From Streptomyces sp. NBC_01341 (lineage in GTDB: Bacteria; Actinomycetota; Actinomycetes; Streptomycetales; Streptomycetaceae), in NCBI RefSeq assembly GCF_035946055.1, contig NZ_CP108364.1, forward strand, positions 4,898,001 through 4,962,000: 64,000 nucleotides of DNA. The letters run 5' to 3'. Numbering within the stretch: the first letter of the stretch is position 1; the number at the start of each line of letters is the position of its first letter. Below are positions 8,427 through 16,433 of the stretch, piece after piece. The translations under genes were made by a program, and so were the position numbers. Below the pieces are notes generated by a model. That model saw only the letters and a program-made list of their open reading frames with translations. It made no database searches and was not told where the DNA came from.

Positions 8427-9788
8427 CTATTTCTTGACACGAACAGTCTTGGTCGAGCGCGTTTCGAGTGTCATCTCGTCCGCTTCTGCGACCCTCGCCT
8501 TCAGTCGCACAGTACCGGTCGCCGCGTCGACGACGTCGACCACCTTCGAAAGCAGTTTCGCGGTATCGGCGTTTCCGGATGCCGAGGCGAGCTGTACGGC
8601 TCGGCCCAGTTTCGCCGTGGCGCCGTCGAAGTCTCCCGATTTGCGCGCATCCAGTCCCTGCTGGATGGCGTGTGCCAGTTCAGCCTGTCCTGTGTAGTGC
8701 GCCACCTGGGGGTTGATCGACGTGGACGCGGCCATGTCGTCCGTCCAGACGGCGCGCACCAGACCCTGCGAAAGCGTCCGCGGAGTGCCGCCGCCGGGCG
8801 GGGGCGGCAGGATCAGCGAGACCCTGGCGGCCAGCATCTCCTGGCCGATCCCGGCCTCCGGAACCCTGACGCACACGTGGTAGTCACGGGATTCGTCGCC
8901 CCAGGAGCCGGTGGGGTAGTCCCCCGCGCGCGGCCCGGCCTCGGTCCGGCGGCCGGTCAGGTCGGCGAGCGTCGGCGCGACCTGCTTGACGAACGCGATC
9001 TCCACGCCGACGGGCGTCCAGAGCCGCAGCGCCACGTCCGCGACCTCCTTGCCCATCGCGTTCCCGATCATCCGCGTGAAGTCACCGGCGAGACCCGCCG
9101 GGTCGGCGACGATGTCCGCCGTGCCGAGCAGGGCGGAGGCGATCGCTGTGACCTCCTTCACCTCCCAGTCGGTGCCCACACCTCTCGCGTCACAGGTGAA
9201 ACGGCCCGCGCAGGACTCCAGAGCGGCCCCCAGGTCCTCCGGGGACTCGTGCTCGTTGCGGCCGTCGGTGAGGAGGATGCCGTGCCGGATGCCGACGTCG
9301 GCCGACCCGAGCAGCCGGTCCGCGAGCCGCAGCCAGCTCCCGACGGCGGTCCCGCCTCCCGCGCTCAGCCGGCGCAGGGCCTCCTTGGCCTCGGCCTTGG
9401 TCCGCGGACCGGCGGTCGCCAGCTGTCCGTTGCCCGGGTAGACGTCCTTCGCGACGTGGGTGCCCGCGACCACGGCGAACCGGGTGCCGTCGCGCAGGGT
9501 GTCGATCGCCGCCGCGGTCGCGTCGCGGGCGTTGCGCATCTTCGTCGGCGGGTAGTCCATCGACCCCGAGCAGTCCACCATGAGCACCACGGCTGCGCCG
9601 GGCCCCGCTCCGGCGGAGTCCCTCGGCGCCGGTACCGCGTCGCCCAGCGGCACCCCGCCGGTCGTCCCCCCGCCGGTGGACGTGACGGTCACGATCGCGT
9701 TGACCTCACGGCCGCCCTCGGGCAGGTACGCGTTCTGGTACACCTCGACGGAGAACTTCGGCACGTTCGACTTGGAGAAGTTGGCCAT
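8427..9788 (-). CDS. vWA-domain protein of the PknG cluster
   Basis: A 453-residue protein with no signal peptide or membrane helix. A vWA domain at about residues 65-240 has an intact MIDAS: Asp72, Ser74 and Ser76 in MVDCSGSMDYPP, plus a later LLTDGRNEHE strand. A beta-rich region follows. A helical C-terminal part (about 370-430) resembles tetratricopeptide-like helices, ending in a basic beta tail. Upstream in-frame ATG codons exist to 9812, but ATG at 9788 has a GGAGCC ribosome site at good spacing and begins the conserved-looking MANFSKSN segment. vWA domains mediate metal-dependent protein contacts, so this may be an adaptor in the kinase/phosphatase/FHA pathway (inference from context). 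Confidence 0.85.
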   Translation of the reverse strand: MANFSKSNVPKFSVEVYQNAYLPEGGREVNAIVTVTSTGGGTTGGVPLGDAVPAPRDSAGAGPGAAVVLMVDCSGSMDYPPTKMRNARDATAAAIDTLRDGTRFAVVAGTHVAKDVYPGNGQLATAGPRTKAEAKEALRRLSAGGGTAVGSWLRLADRLLGSADVGIRHGILLTDGRNEHESPEDLGAALESCAGRFTCDARGVGTDWEVKEVTAIASALLGTADIVADPAGLAGDFTRMIGNAMGKEVADVALRLWTPVGVEIAFVKQVAPTLADLTGRRTEAGPRAGDYPTGSWGDESRDYHVCVRVPEAGIGQEMLAARVSLILPPPPGGGTPRTLSQGLVRAVWTDDMAASTSINPQVAHYTGQAELAHAIQQGLDARKSGDFDGATAKLGRAVQLASASGNADTAKLLSKVVDVVDAATGTVRLKARVAEADEMTLETRSTKTVRVKK

Positions 9789-9917
9789 CTGATCGGCTCC
9801 TTGAGGCTCCACGTATGTCGGTCGGGGACAGTCGTTCGGGCAGGGCTCAGGACGTGGGACGGTAATGGCGTACGGACAGGACGGATCACCGGACCCGCCG
9901 GGCGGACCGAGCGTGGC

Positions 9918-11285
9918 TCAGGCCGATCCTGCCCCCGCGGGCACCACGGCGAACGGCAGCAGCGCCACTGTTACGTTGTCGTGGCCCCCGCCGTCGAGCG
10001 CGTGACCCACCAGCACCTGGGCACCGTGCAGCGGCCGTTCGCGGGCGTCGTGCGGCAGGGCCGCGGCCATCTCCGCCGCGGCCTCCGCGTAGTTCCACAG
10101 GCCGTCGGTGCACACCACGACCAGTCCGGGCCGGTCCGGCTTGAAGGACGCGGTGTGCGGCTCCAGTTCGTAGGCGTCGGCGCCGAGCCAGCCCGTGATG
10201 GCGTGGGCGCGCTCGTCGGCGTACGCCTCCGCCTCGTTCATCAGGCCGGTCGCCACCATCTGCGCCGCCCAGGAGTCGTCCTCCGTGAGCCGGGCCGGCG
10301 GGTGGGAGCGGTCCTCCGGCACCCAGTAGACACGGCTGTCGCCCACCCAGCCGACGACCAGCAGACCACCCGCCGCGATCGCGCCGACCAGGGTGCAGGC
10401 AGGGGCGTTCTGGTGGCGGTGCTGATCGTGCTCCAGCGCCTGACCGGGTTCCTGAGCGAGGGCGTTGACGGCCTCGGAGGCCGCCAGGATCGCCTCGTGC
10501 ATCGCCTGCTGCGGATGCGTGCCGCGCGGCAGCGACTCCAGCAGGGCCTCGTTGGCGGCGCTCGCCGCCGCGGCGGACGCCTCGTCCGGCCGGCTCGCCG
10601 ACGAGACGCCGTCGCACACGATGGCCACCACGGCCTGCGAACCGTCCGGCAGGCCGGTGCAGGACACCGCGAACGCGTCCTCGTTCCGGTGGTGCCGCAG
10701 CCCCCGGTCGCTGACCGCCGCAACGGCGCCGAGCTCCTGCTCCATGTGGTCGCGTTCGCGGGGCTGGGCGTGGCCGCAGTTCTCGCAGTAGCCGTCCGTA
10801 TCCACATGACCCGAGCGGCAGGCCACGCAGACCTTCACGACCGCGCCCCCGGCGGTCGCGTGCTCGACCGTGCGGGGGTCGGGCGCGGCGAGCTCGAAGT
10901 CGGCCGCCCCGCCGCCGCGTTCGACACCGCATTCGCCGTCGGGGTTGCCCGGCTCGTCGTGGCGGACGGCCGCCGGTGCCGAGGCGGCCAGGGGCCGGCC
11001 GCCCGAGTCCACCCCCGGCAGGTCGGCCGGGCGGTGCGTGGGCGCCGGCAGGTCGGAGCTGTCGGTCTCGGAGGCGGCCGGCCACTCCACCGGAGCATCC
11101 GCCCCGGTCGCCGCGCCCTGTGCCGGCACCGTGATGGCGACGGTGGGGCGGTCGCCGGGGGGAGCGGGCACGGCCGAGAGGTCGTATCCGCACGCCCCGC
11201 AGAACAGGTCGCCCGTCTCCAGCGGTTCCTCGCAGCTGGGGCACCCCGGCAAGGAGGCCCGCTGGTGGATCTGTGACATCTTCAC
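9918..11285 (-). CDS. PP2C-family serine/threonine phosphatase with two zinc ribbons
   Basis: A 455-residue metal-dependent phosphatase. Zinc ribbon 1 uses C15, C18, C29 and C32; ribbon 2 uses C153, C156, C167 and C170; a long low-complexity linker lies between them. The PP2C domain spans about 186-450 with the diagnostic motifs: RGLRHHRNEDA, VCDGVSS (metal Asp225), VGDSRVYW, CTDGLWNY and GGHDNVTVALLPF. It starts with GTG at 11285, overlapping the PknG stop as GTGA, so kinase and phosphatase are translationally coupled; an ATG two codons later is an alternative. It likely reverses phosphorylation by the adjacent kinase. No membrane segment is seen, so it should be cytosolic. Confidence 0.92.
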   Translation of the reverse strand: MKMSQIHQRASLPGCPSCEEPLETGDLFCGACGYDLSAVPAPPGDRPTVAITVPAQGAATGADAPVEWPAASETDSSDLPAPTHRPADLPGVDSGGRPLAASAPAAVRHDEPGNPDGECGVERGGGAADFELAAPDPRTVEHATAGGAVVKVCVACRSGHVDTDGYCENCGHAQPRERDHMEQELGAVAAVSDRGLRHHRNEDAFAVSCTGLPDGSQAVVAIVCDGVSSASRPDEASAAAASAANEALLESLPRGTHPQQAMHEAILAASEAVNALAQEPGQALEHDQHRHQNAPACTLVGAIAAGGLLVVGWVGDSRVYWVPEDRSHPPARLTEDDSWAAQMVATGLMNEAEAYADERAHAITGWLGADAYELEPHTASFKPDRPGLVVVCTDGLWNYAEAAAEMAAALPHDARERPLHGAQVLVGHALDGGGHDNVTVALLPFAVVPAGAGSA

Positions 11286-14005
11286 ACCCAGGTCCGGGGG
11301 CGGAAACGGTTGGCCCGCTCCACCAGTTCGATCCTCTCGTCGCCCCGCTGAGCGAGCCGGGCGAGTATCCGGTACGAGCGTTCGAGGCCGAACCTGAGGC
11401 CCCGCTCGTCCAGCTCGCTGCCGAGCACCGTCCTCGGGCCCGCGGCTGCGGGCGAGGACGGAGCGGCCGGCCGAGCCGTGGGACTACCGGAGAGTACCCA
11501 GTCGAGCGCCGTACCCAGTACCTCGGTCGACAACTGCTCGCGGCGCACCGCGTCCAGGCCGTACCCCTGCAACGCCGTCACCTGCTCAGCGGCCGCCGAC
11601 AGGTCGTCGAGCAGTGGCTCGTGGGGTGCGCGCTCGCGCAGTCGGGCGCGCACCGCGGCCACCCGGGCCGCCGTGTAGTGGATCGACGACTCCGGTACGG
11701 ACTCCAGGGTGCGTACCGCTCCTGTGCGGTCCCCGGCGGCGATCTGGACCCGGGCCAGGCCGAACGCGGCGCTGACGAAGCTCGGATCCGTCATCCACAC
11801 CAACCGGTAGTACTCCGCCGCGTTGTCGAGCTGGCCCAGCACCTCGGCGCAGATCCCCAGGGCCAGCTTCGGAGCGGGCTCTCCCGGGAAGGCGTCGTAG
11901 ACCGCGTCGAAGGACAGCGCCGCGTTCTCCCGGTCACCGGTCACCAGGGACGTGATCCCGCGGTACCACACGACCCGCCAGTCGTCGGGGTGCTGCCTCT
12001 CCACCGCCGTCAGGGCCGCCACGGCGGCGTCGAGTTCGCTCATCTCCAGGCGGGCGCGGAGCTCCCGGAGCCGGGTCTCCGGCGAGGCCGCCGGCACGGA
12101 GTGCAGTGCCGAGATCAGCTCGGCCGGGGCCGACGCCATCACCCCGGCCAGGAATCCCGCGTTCGGGTCGTTCGGATCGACCCGGGGGACGGGGAGGGCC
12201 AGCGAGGTGGCCCGCGCGTCGAACACGACGAGCCGGGGGCCGGCGCCCGGGTACCCGACGGGGAGCGGCACGGGGTCCGGGACCGGTGCGCGCGGGGCCG
12301 GTACGGCGGCCCGTGCCGGTGCGGCGCCGGTCGTGGCCCCCCGTACGTGGGTGTCGGGCGAGTACACCGGAGCCGCGCCCGGGGAAGCACCCTGCGGGAC
12401 AGCGGGGGCGAGCGGCGGGGGAAAGGCGGGGGCCGGAGCGGGTGCGGGAGGCACCGGGGCCGGCGGGCGGCGCCGTCCGGAGCGGCCCCGCCCGGCGGCC
12501 GGGGCCCGCCGGGCGCCGAGCGCGGAGGCGTCGCCCGCCGGCTCGGCGAACAACTCGGTGTCCGTCACCCGCACTTCCGTCCCGAAGAGCGTCGAGAGCG
12601 CCGGGCGCGGCCTGCCCGTCTGCAGCGCGACGACCTCCCGCAGGACACCCGTCAGCTGCTCGGCCATCTCACCGGCGGAGGAGAAGCGGCGGGCCGGGTC
12701 CGGGTCGGTGGCCCGCACGAGCAGCCGGTAGAAGGACTCGTACCGCCGGAACACGTCGATGTTGTCCGGGGCGGGCAGCGAGTCCACGAAGACGTTCGTG
12801 TAGCCCTGGAAGTCGAAGGTGAGGACCGCGAGCGTCCGGGCGACCGTATACAGGTCGGAGGCGACGGACGGGCCGGTCTCCGCGACCTCGGGGGCCTGGT
12901 AGCCGACGGTCCCGTAGATGGCCGACTCGTCGTCGTCCATCCTGCGCACCGCGCCCATGTCGATGAGCTTGAGCTGGCCCTCGGTCTGGATGGCGTTGTC
13001 GACCTTGAAGTCGCAGTAGAGCAGGTTGCGGCTGTGCAGATGGCCGAGCGCCTCCAGCGCCTCGATGCCGTACGCGCAGGCCTGTTCCACCGGCAGCGGG
13101 TCCCGCTTCCCGGCCGGAGTGCGGCGCTCGTTGGCGATCTCCTTGAGCGCCTTGCCGCCGACGTACTCCATGACGATGTAGCCGTCCAGCGAACCGGTGC
13201 GCTGGTCCAGGTGTTCCACGAAGTTGTAGATGCGGACGATGTTGGAGTGTTCGATCTCCGCGAGGAAGCGCCGTTCGGAGATGGCAGCCGCCATGGCGTC
13301 CTGATCACCGGTGTCCAGGAGGCCCTTGAGCACCACCCAGCGGTCGGAGACCGCACGGTCCACCGCGAGATAGACCCAGCCGAGCCCGCCGTGCGCCAGG
13401 CAGCCCGCCACCTCGTACTGCCCGTGCACGATGTCGCCGCCGCGCAGCTTGGGCACGAAGGAGTACGGATGGCCGCACTTGGTGCAGAACCCCTCCGTGC
13501 GGCCGGCCCGTTCGCCGCGGGAGCGGCCCACCGGGGCGCCGCAGTCGGACCGCGAGCAGAATCGCTTCCTCTCGGGGACCTCCGGATTCTCCATCACCGC
13601 CGTACGCGGATCGGGCCTCGGCACGTCCGGGACGAGGACGAGTCCCACGCCCAGCCTGCCGCGCCCGGAAGCGGACGCCGTCGAGGACCCCGAGGAGCGG
13701 ACGGACACCGAAGGTGAGGTGGAGGAACCGGACAGCGAGCGGGAGAGCCGCCCGGAGACCGAACGCCGGGAGGGCGACGAGCCGGACGACGCCCGCGCCG
13801 ACGCCCGCGAGCCGGTCCGCTGCGAGGTGCTGCCGCTCCCGCGGCCGCCGGCCCTGCCGCCGCCCGCGATACCCGTGGGCGGTGAACTCACCATGCCTGT
13901 CGGGGACACGACCGGTGCGAGGCCGCACGTGTCGCAGTACAGCTCACCGCCGCCCATGTCCTCGTAACCGCCCTCGCACCCGGGGCGCTGGCACTGCGCA
14001 CTCAT
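11282..14005 (-). CDS. pknG: PknG-type serine/threonine protein kinase with TPR domain
   Basis: A 907-residue soluble kinase. In order: an N-terminal zinc ribbon (C5, C10, C24, C27); a Ser/Arg-rich linker (about 40-115); a rubredoxin-like site (C150, C155, C174, C177); the kinase domain (about 195-470); a Pro/Ala-rich linker; and a helical TPR region (about 640-880). Kinase features are the glycine loop GCLAHGGLGWVY, Lys227, catalytic Asp332 in YCDFKVDN (the HRD motif is replaced, as in M. tuberculosis PknG) and DMG (D349) in place of DFG. ATG at 14005 overlaps the upstream gene's stop as ATGA; an open frame continues further upstream but is non-homologous. PknG of mycobacteria phosphorylates the FHA protein GarA and tunes glutamate metabolism. 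The extra N-terminal zinc ribbon and serine linker make this longer than the 750-residue M. tuberculosis protein. Confidence 0.93.
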   Translation of the reverse strand: MSAQCQRPGCEGGYEDMGGGELYCDTCGLAPVVSPTGMVSSPPTGIAGGGRAGGRGSGSTSQRTGSRASARASSGSSPSRRSVSGRLSRSLSGSSTSPSVSVRSSGSSTASASGRGRLGVGLVLVPDVPRPDPRTAVMENPEVPERKRFCSRSDCGAPVGRSRGERAGRTEGFCTKCGHPYSFVPKLRGGDIVHGQYEVAGCLAHGGLGWVYLAVDRAVSDRWVVLKGLLDTGDQDAMAAAISERRFLAEIEHSNIVRIYNFVEHLDQRTGSLDGYIVMEYVGGKALKEIANERRTPAGKRDPLPVEQACAYGIEALEALGHLHSRNLLYCDFKVDNAIQTEGQLKLIDMGAVRRMDDDESAIYGTVGYQAPEVAETGPSVASDLYTVARTLAVLTFDFQGYTNVFVDSLPAPDNIDVFRRYESFYRLLVRATDPDPARRFSSAGEMAEQLTGVLREVVALQTGRPRPALSTLFGTEVRVTDTELFAEPAGDASALGARRAPAAGRGRSGRRRPPAPVPPAPAPAPAFPPPLAPAVPQGASPGAAPVYSPDTHVRGATTGAAPARAAVPAPRAPVPDPVPLPVGYPGAGPRLVVFDARATSLALPVPRVDPNDPNAGFLAGVMASAPAELISALHSVPAASPETRLRELRARLEMSELDAAVAALTAVERQHPDDWRVVWYRGITSLVTGDRENAALSFDAVYDAFPGEPAPKLALGICAEVLGQLDNAAEYYRLVWMTDPSFVSAAFGLARVQIAAGDRTGAVRTLESVPESSIHYTAARVAAVRARLRERAPHEPLLDDLSAAAEQVTALQGYGLDAVRREQLSTEVLGTALDWVLSGSPTARPAAPSSPAAAGPRTVLGSELDERGLRFGLERSYRILARLAQRGDERIELVERANRFRPRTWV

Positions 14006-15339
14006 GATGTCTCCCCCTGTCCGTCGTGCCCGCCCCGGGAGCGCGGTGTCAGCAGATCGGTCGCGGCCTGCTGATAGCGCAGCACCGCCTGTCCGGCGAC
14101 CCGCAGATCGCACGGGGCGCTCCACAGCATCCGGCGGGCCGCGTCGTACCGCTCGATGAGCAGCGGATCCTCCGCCAGGCCGTGCCGGGCCACCTTCGCC
14201 CGGTAGGCGTCCAGCCTGCCGCGCAGTTCCGCCCGCACCGCGAGCGGCGCCGTGACGGACGTCAGCGACTCCCGGGCGCGCATCAACTCGTCCTCCGCCT
14301 CGCGCTCCAGCGAGTCGAGCAGCGGTGACAGCCGGTTCCACTGGGCGTGCCTGCGGTACTCCGACGCGGCCGCCAGCCGTTCGTGCAGCGCGGTGGGCGG
14401 GCCGCTCACCGCGGGCACCTCCGAGGCGGCGATCTTCGCCAGCACCTCACCGCGCGCCGAACGCGCCTCGGTGAGCGTACGGTTCGCGCGCGACAGCAGG
14501 TCACGCACCTGGGCCAGGCGCTGCTCGGCGTCCTGCCGGACCGCGAGCACCGCCTCGATCTCCCGGCGCACGTCCTCCAGAGCACGGGCCGCCCGGTCGT
14601 AGCGCGTGGTGTCGGGACGCCCTCCGCCGGGCGCGGCACTGCCCGGAGCCGGCACCCAGAAGGCCAGCGGATCGGAGATCACCTGCGCCCGCAGCGCGGT
14701 CAGTTCCTCGGCGATCGACACCAGGTCGTCCCCGGCCGGATGCTCCCCGGGACGCACACCGACGGAGTGTGCGAGCGACCCGGTGCGGCGCAGCTCGGCG
14801 GCCAGCAGGTCTATCCGGGCGGGCAGCGCCGACCACACGGAGTCCGACGAGAGGACCATGTCCAGCGCATGGGCGTACAGGTCGTTCATCCGGGCGACCA
14901 GCTCCTCCAGCGTGAACCGCTCGGAGAGCCGGGCAGGACCGGTGAGCGAGGCGCCCGGGCCGGAGGCTCCCTGGTTCGCCACGGTCACGCCGTCGCCGCG
15001 CAGCAGGTCGGTCAGGGCCATCAGGTCGCTCCTGCCCGGATAGCGGCGCCTGGCCCGGATCTCACGGGCCGAGGCGAGTGCCCCTGCATAGGCCTCGAAG
15101 TACGTCCACAGCAGCGTGATCGACTGCTCGGCGGAGGCCCAGCGCTCCTTGGTGACACCGGTCAGACCGGCGCCCTCCAGGAGCCGGCGGCCGGCATGTT
15201 CCTCCAGGGCGAAGAGCGAGGTCTCGATGGCCTCGTGCTCCGCGCCGAGCCGGGCCAGCGTACGGTCCGCCTCGTCCCGGCCCATGACCGGGCCGGGGGG
15301 CCTCCCCGCGAAGCTGGGGAAGGATCCCGCCACGCCCAT
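14002..15339 (-). CDS. Uncharacterised helical protein between glnH-like and pknG genes
   Basis: A 445-residue protein of unknown function, not recognised as any named family. It has no signal peptide, membrane helix or cysteine cluster. Composition is Leu/Ala/Arg/Glu-rich with heptad-like stretches near residues 20-55 (LARLGAEHEAIETSL) and 250-300 (LEDVRREIEAVLAVRQDAEQ), so mostly alpha-helical with coiled coils is expected. ATG at 15339 has a strong GAGAGGTGA ribosome site. Its stop overlaps the pknG start by 4 bp, so it is co-translated with the kinase. In mycobacteria glnH is followed directly by pknG, so this protein is an addition, perhaps a scaffold linking the membrane sensor to the kinase (inference). 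Confidence 0.85.
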   Translation of the reverse strand: MGVAGSFPSFAGRPPGPVMGRDEADRTLARLGAEHEAIETSLFALEEHAGRRLLEGAGLTGVTKERWASAEQSITLLWTYFEAYAGALASAREIRARRRYPGRSDLMALTDLLRGDGVTVANQGASGPGASLTGPARLSERFTLEELVARMNDLYAHALDMVLSSDSVWSALPARIDLLAAELRRTGSLAHSVGVRPGEHPAGDDLVSIAEELTALRAQVISDPLAFWVPAPGSAAPGGGRPDTTRYDRAARALEDVRREIEAVLAVRQDAEQRLAQVRDLLSRANRTLTEARSARGEVLAKIAASEVPAVSGPPTALHERLAAASEYRRHAQWNRLSPLLDSLEREAEDELMRARESLTSVTAPLAVRAELRGRLDAYRAKVARHGLAEDPLLIERYDAARRMLWSAPCDLRVAGQAVLRYQQAATDLLTPRSRGGHDGQGETS

Positions 15340-15383
15340 CGATCACCTCTCCGCTCGATTCGCCGGGCCGGGGCCCGGACTGG

Positions 15384-16433
15384 TCAGTTGCTCCGGTACT
15401 TCGGCGCCGGGGGTCCGGTGATGCCCGGCAGGCCCGTCGCCAGCCACTTGCGGTACGACACCATCCAGGGGCTGTCCGTCCCGCCCTGGCGGTAGTCGAC
15501 CAGCACCTTGTTGACCCGCGCCACCAGGTCGTCGGCGCCGAGCTTGGCGGCGACGCCGTAGTACTCGGTGGTGAACGGCTTGTCACCCTTGAGTTCGACC
15601 GCCGGGTCCTGCGCCGCCTGGCCGGCCGCCAGCGCGTTGTCCGTGACCACCGCGTCGACCTCGCCCAGTTGCAGCCGGACCAGGCAGTCCAGCTGGTTGG
15701 GCACGGTCAGCCGGTCGGGGTCCCGCGCCGTGCCCTCGTGCTCGTCCTCGAACACCGCGCCGTAGGACCTCTCGTTCAGCGCGTCGTTCGCCGTGGAACC
15801 CTCGGCCGTGCAGACCCGCTTCCCCTTCAGCGAGTCGTCGTACCCGCTGATGTCCGAGTCCTTCGGGGCCAGCACCTGCTGACCGGCCTGGAAGTAGGCC
15901 GTGGAGAACGCGACCTGGTCGAGACGCTTGCAGTTGATCGTCATCGTCCGCACGACGACGTCGACCCGGTCGTGCTCCAGCGCCGCGATGCGCTGGTTGG
16001 TCGGTATGGCCCGGAAGATCACCGCGTCGGGATCGCCGAGTACGTCCTCGGCGATGGCCCGCACCAGGTCGATGTCGAACCCCTCGAGCGTGCCGCTCTC
16101 CGGATTGCGGTACCCCCACCGGAAGCTGTTCTGGTCGACACCGGCTATCAGTTTCCCGCGCTCGCGGATCTTCGCGATGTTCGGGCCGTCGGCACCCGAA
16201 GGGGGGAGGCTCGCCTCCGGGTCCTCACAGGTGTCGGCCTGCAGCGGCACCGTCGAGGTGGCGCCGTGTCCGGCACCCGCGGCGCCGAACGTCCCGTCGC
16301 CGTGCGCGAGCGGCAGCAGGGTGAGGCAGGCAGTGACGGCGCAGGCCACCGCCATGCCCGTCACGCCGCCCCAGCCGCGCATCCTGCCGCGTGCGGCCCA
16401 GCCTTTCGCCCCGGTCATCGCTCGTCCCCTCAC
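15384..16433 (-). CDS. glnH: GlnH-like glutamate/aspartate-binding protein (PknG-associated)
   Basis: A 349-residue periplasmic-type amino-acid binding protein (SBP family 3) with an N-terminal hydrophobic segment at about residues 23-43. A possible lipobox VTAC puts the lipid Cys at 36, but the hydrophobic run continues after it, so an ordinary signal or anchor is also possible. Family features include LIAGVDQNSFRWGYRN, LEGFDIDLVRAIAEDVLG, DVVVRTMTINCKR and CTAEGSTANDAL. GTG at 16433 overlaps the glnX-like stop as GTGA; an ATG five codons in, behind GAGGGGA, is an alternative start. There is no neighbouring amino-acid permease or ATPase. As in mycobacteria it probably delivers a ligand signal (Asp/Glu) to GlnX and PknG, not substrate to a transporter. 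Confidence 0.9.
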   Translation of the reverse strand: MRGRAMTGAKGWAARGRMRGWGGVTGMAVACAVTACLTLLPLAHGDGTFGAAGAGHGATSTVPLQADTCEDPEASLPPSGADGPNIAKIRERGKLIAGVDQNSFRWGYRNPESGTLEGFDIDLVRAIAEDVLGDPDAVIFRAIPTNQRIAALEHDRVDVVVRTMTINCKRLDQVAFSTAYFQAGQQVLAPKDSDISGYDDSLKGKRVCTAEGSTANDALNERSYGAVFEDEHEGTARDPDRLTVPNQLDCLVRLQLGEVDAVVTDNALAAGQAAQDPAVELKGDKPFTTEYYGVAAKLGADDLVARVNKVLVDYRQGGTDSPWMVSYRKWLATGLPGITGPPAPKYRSN

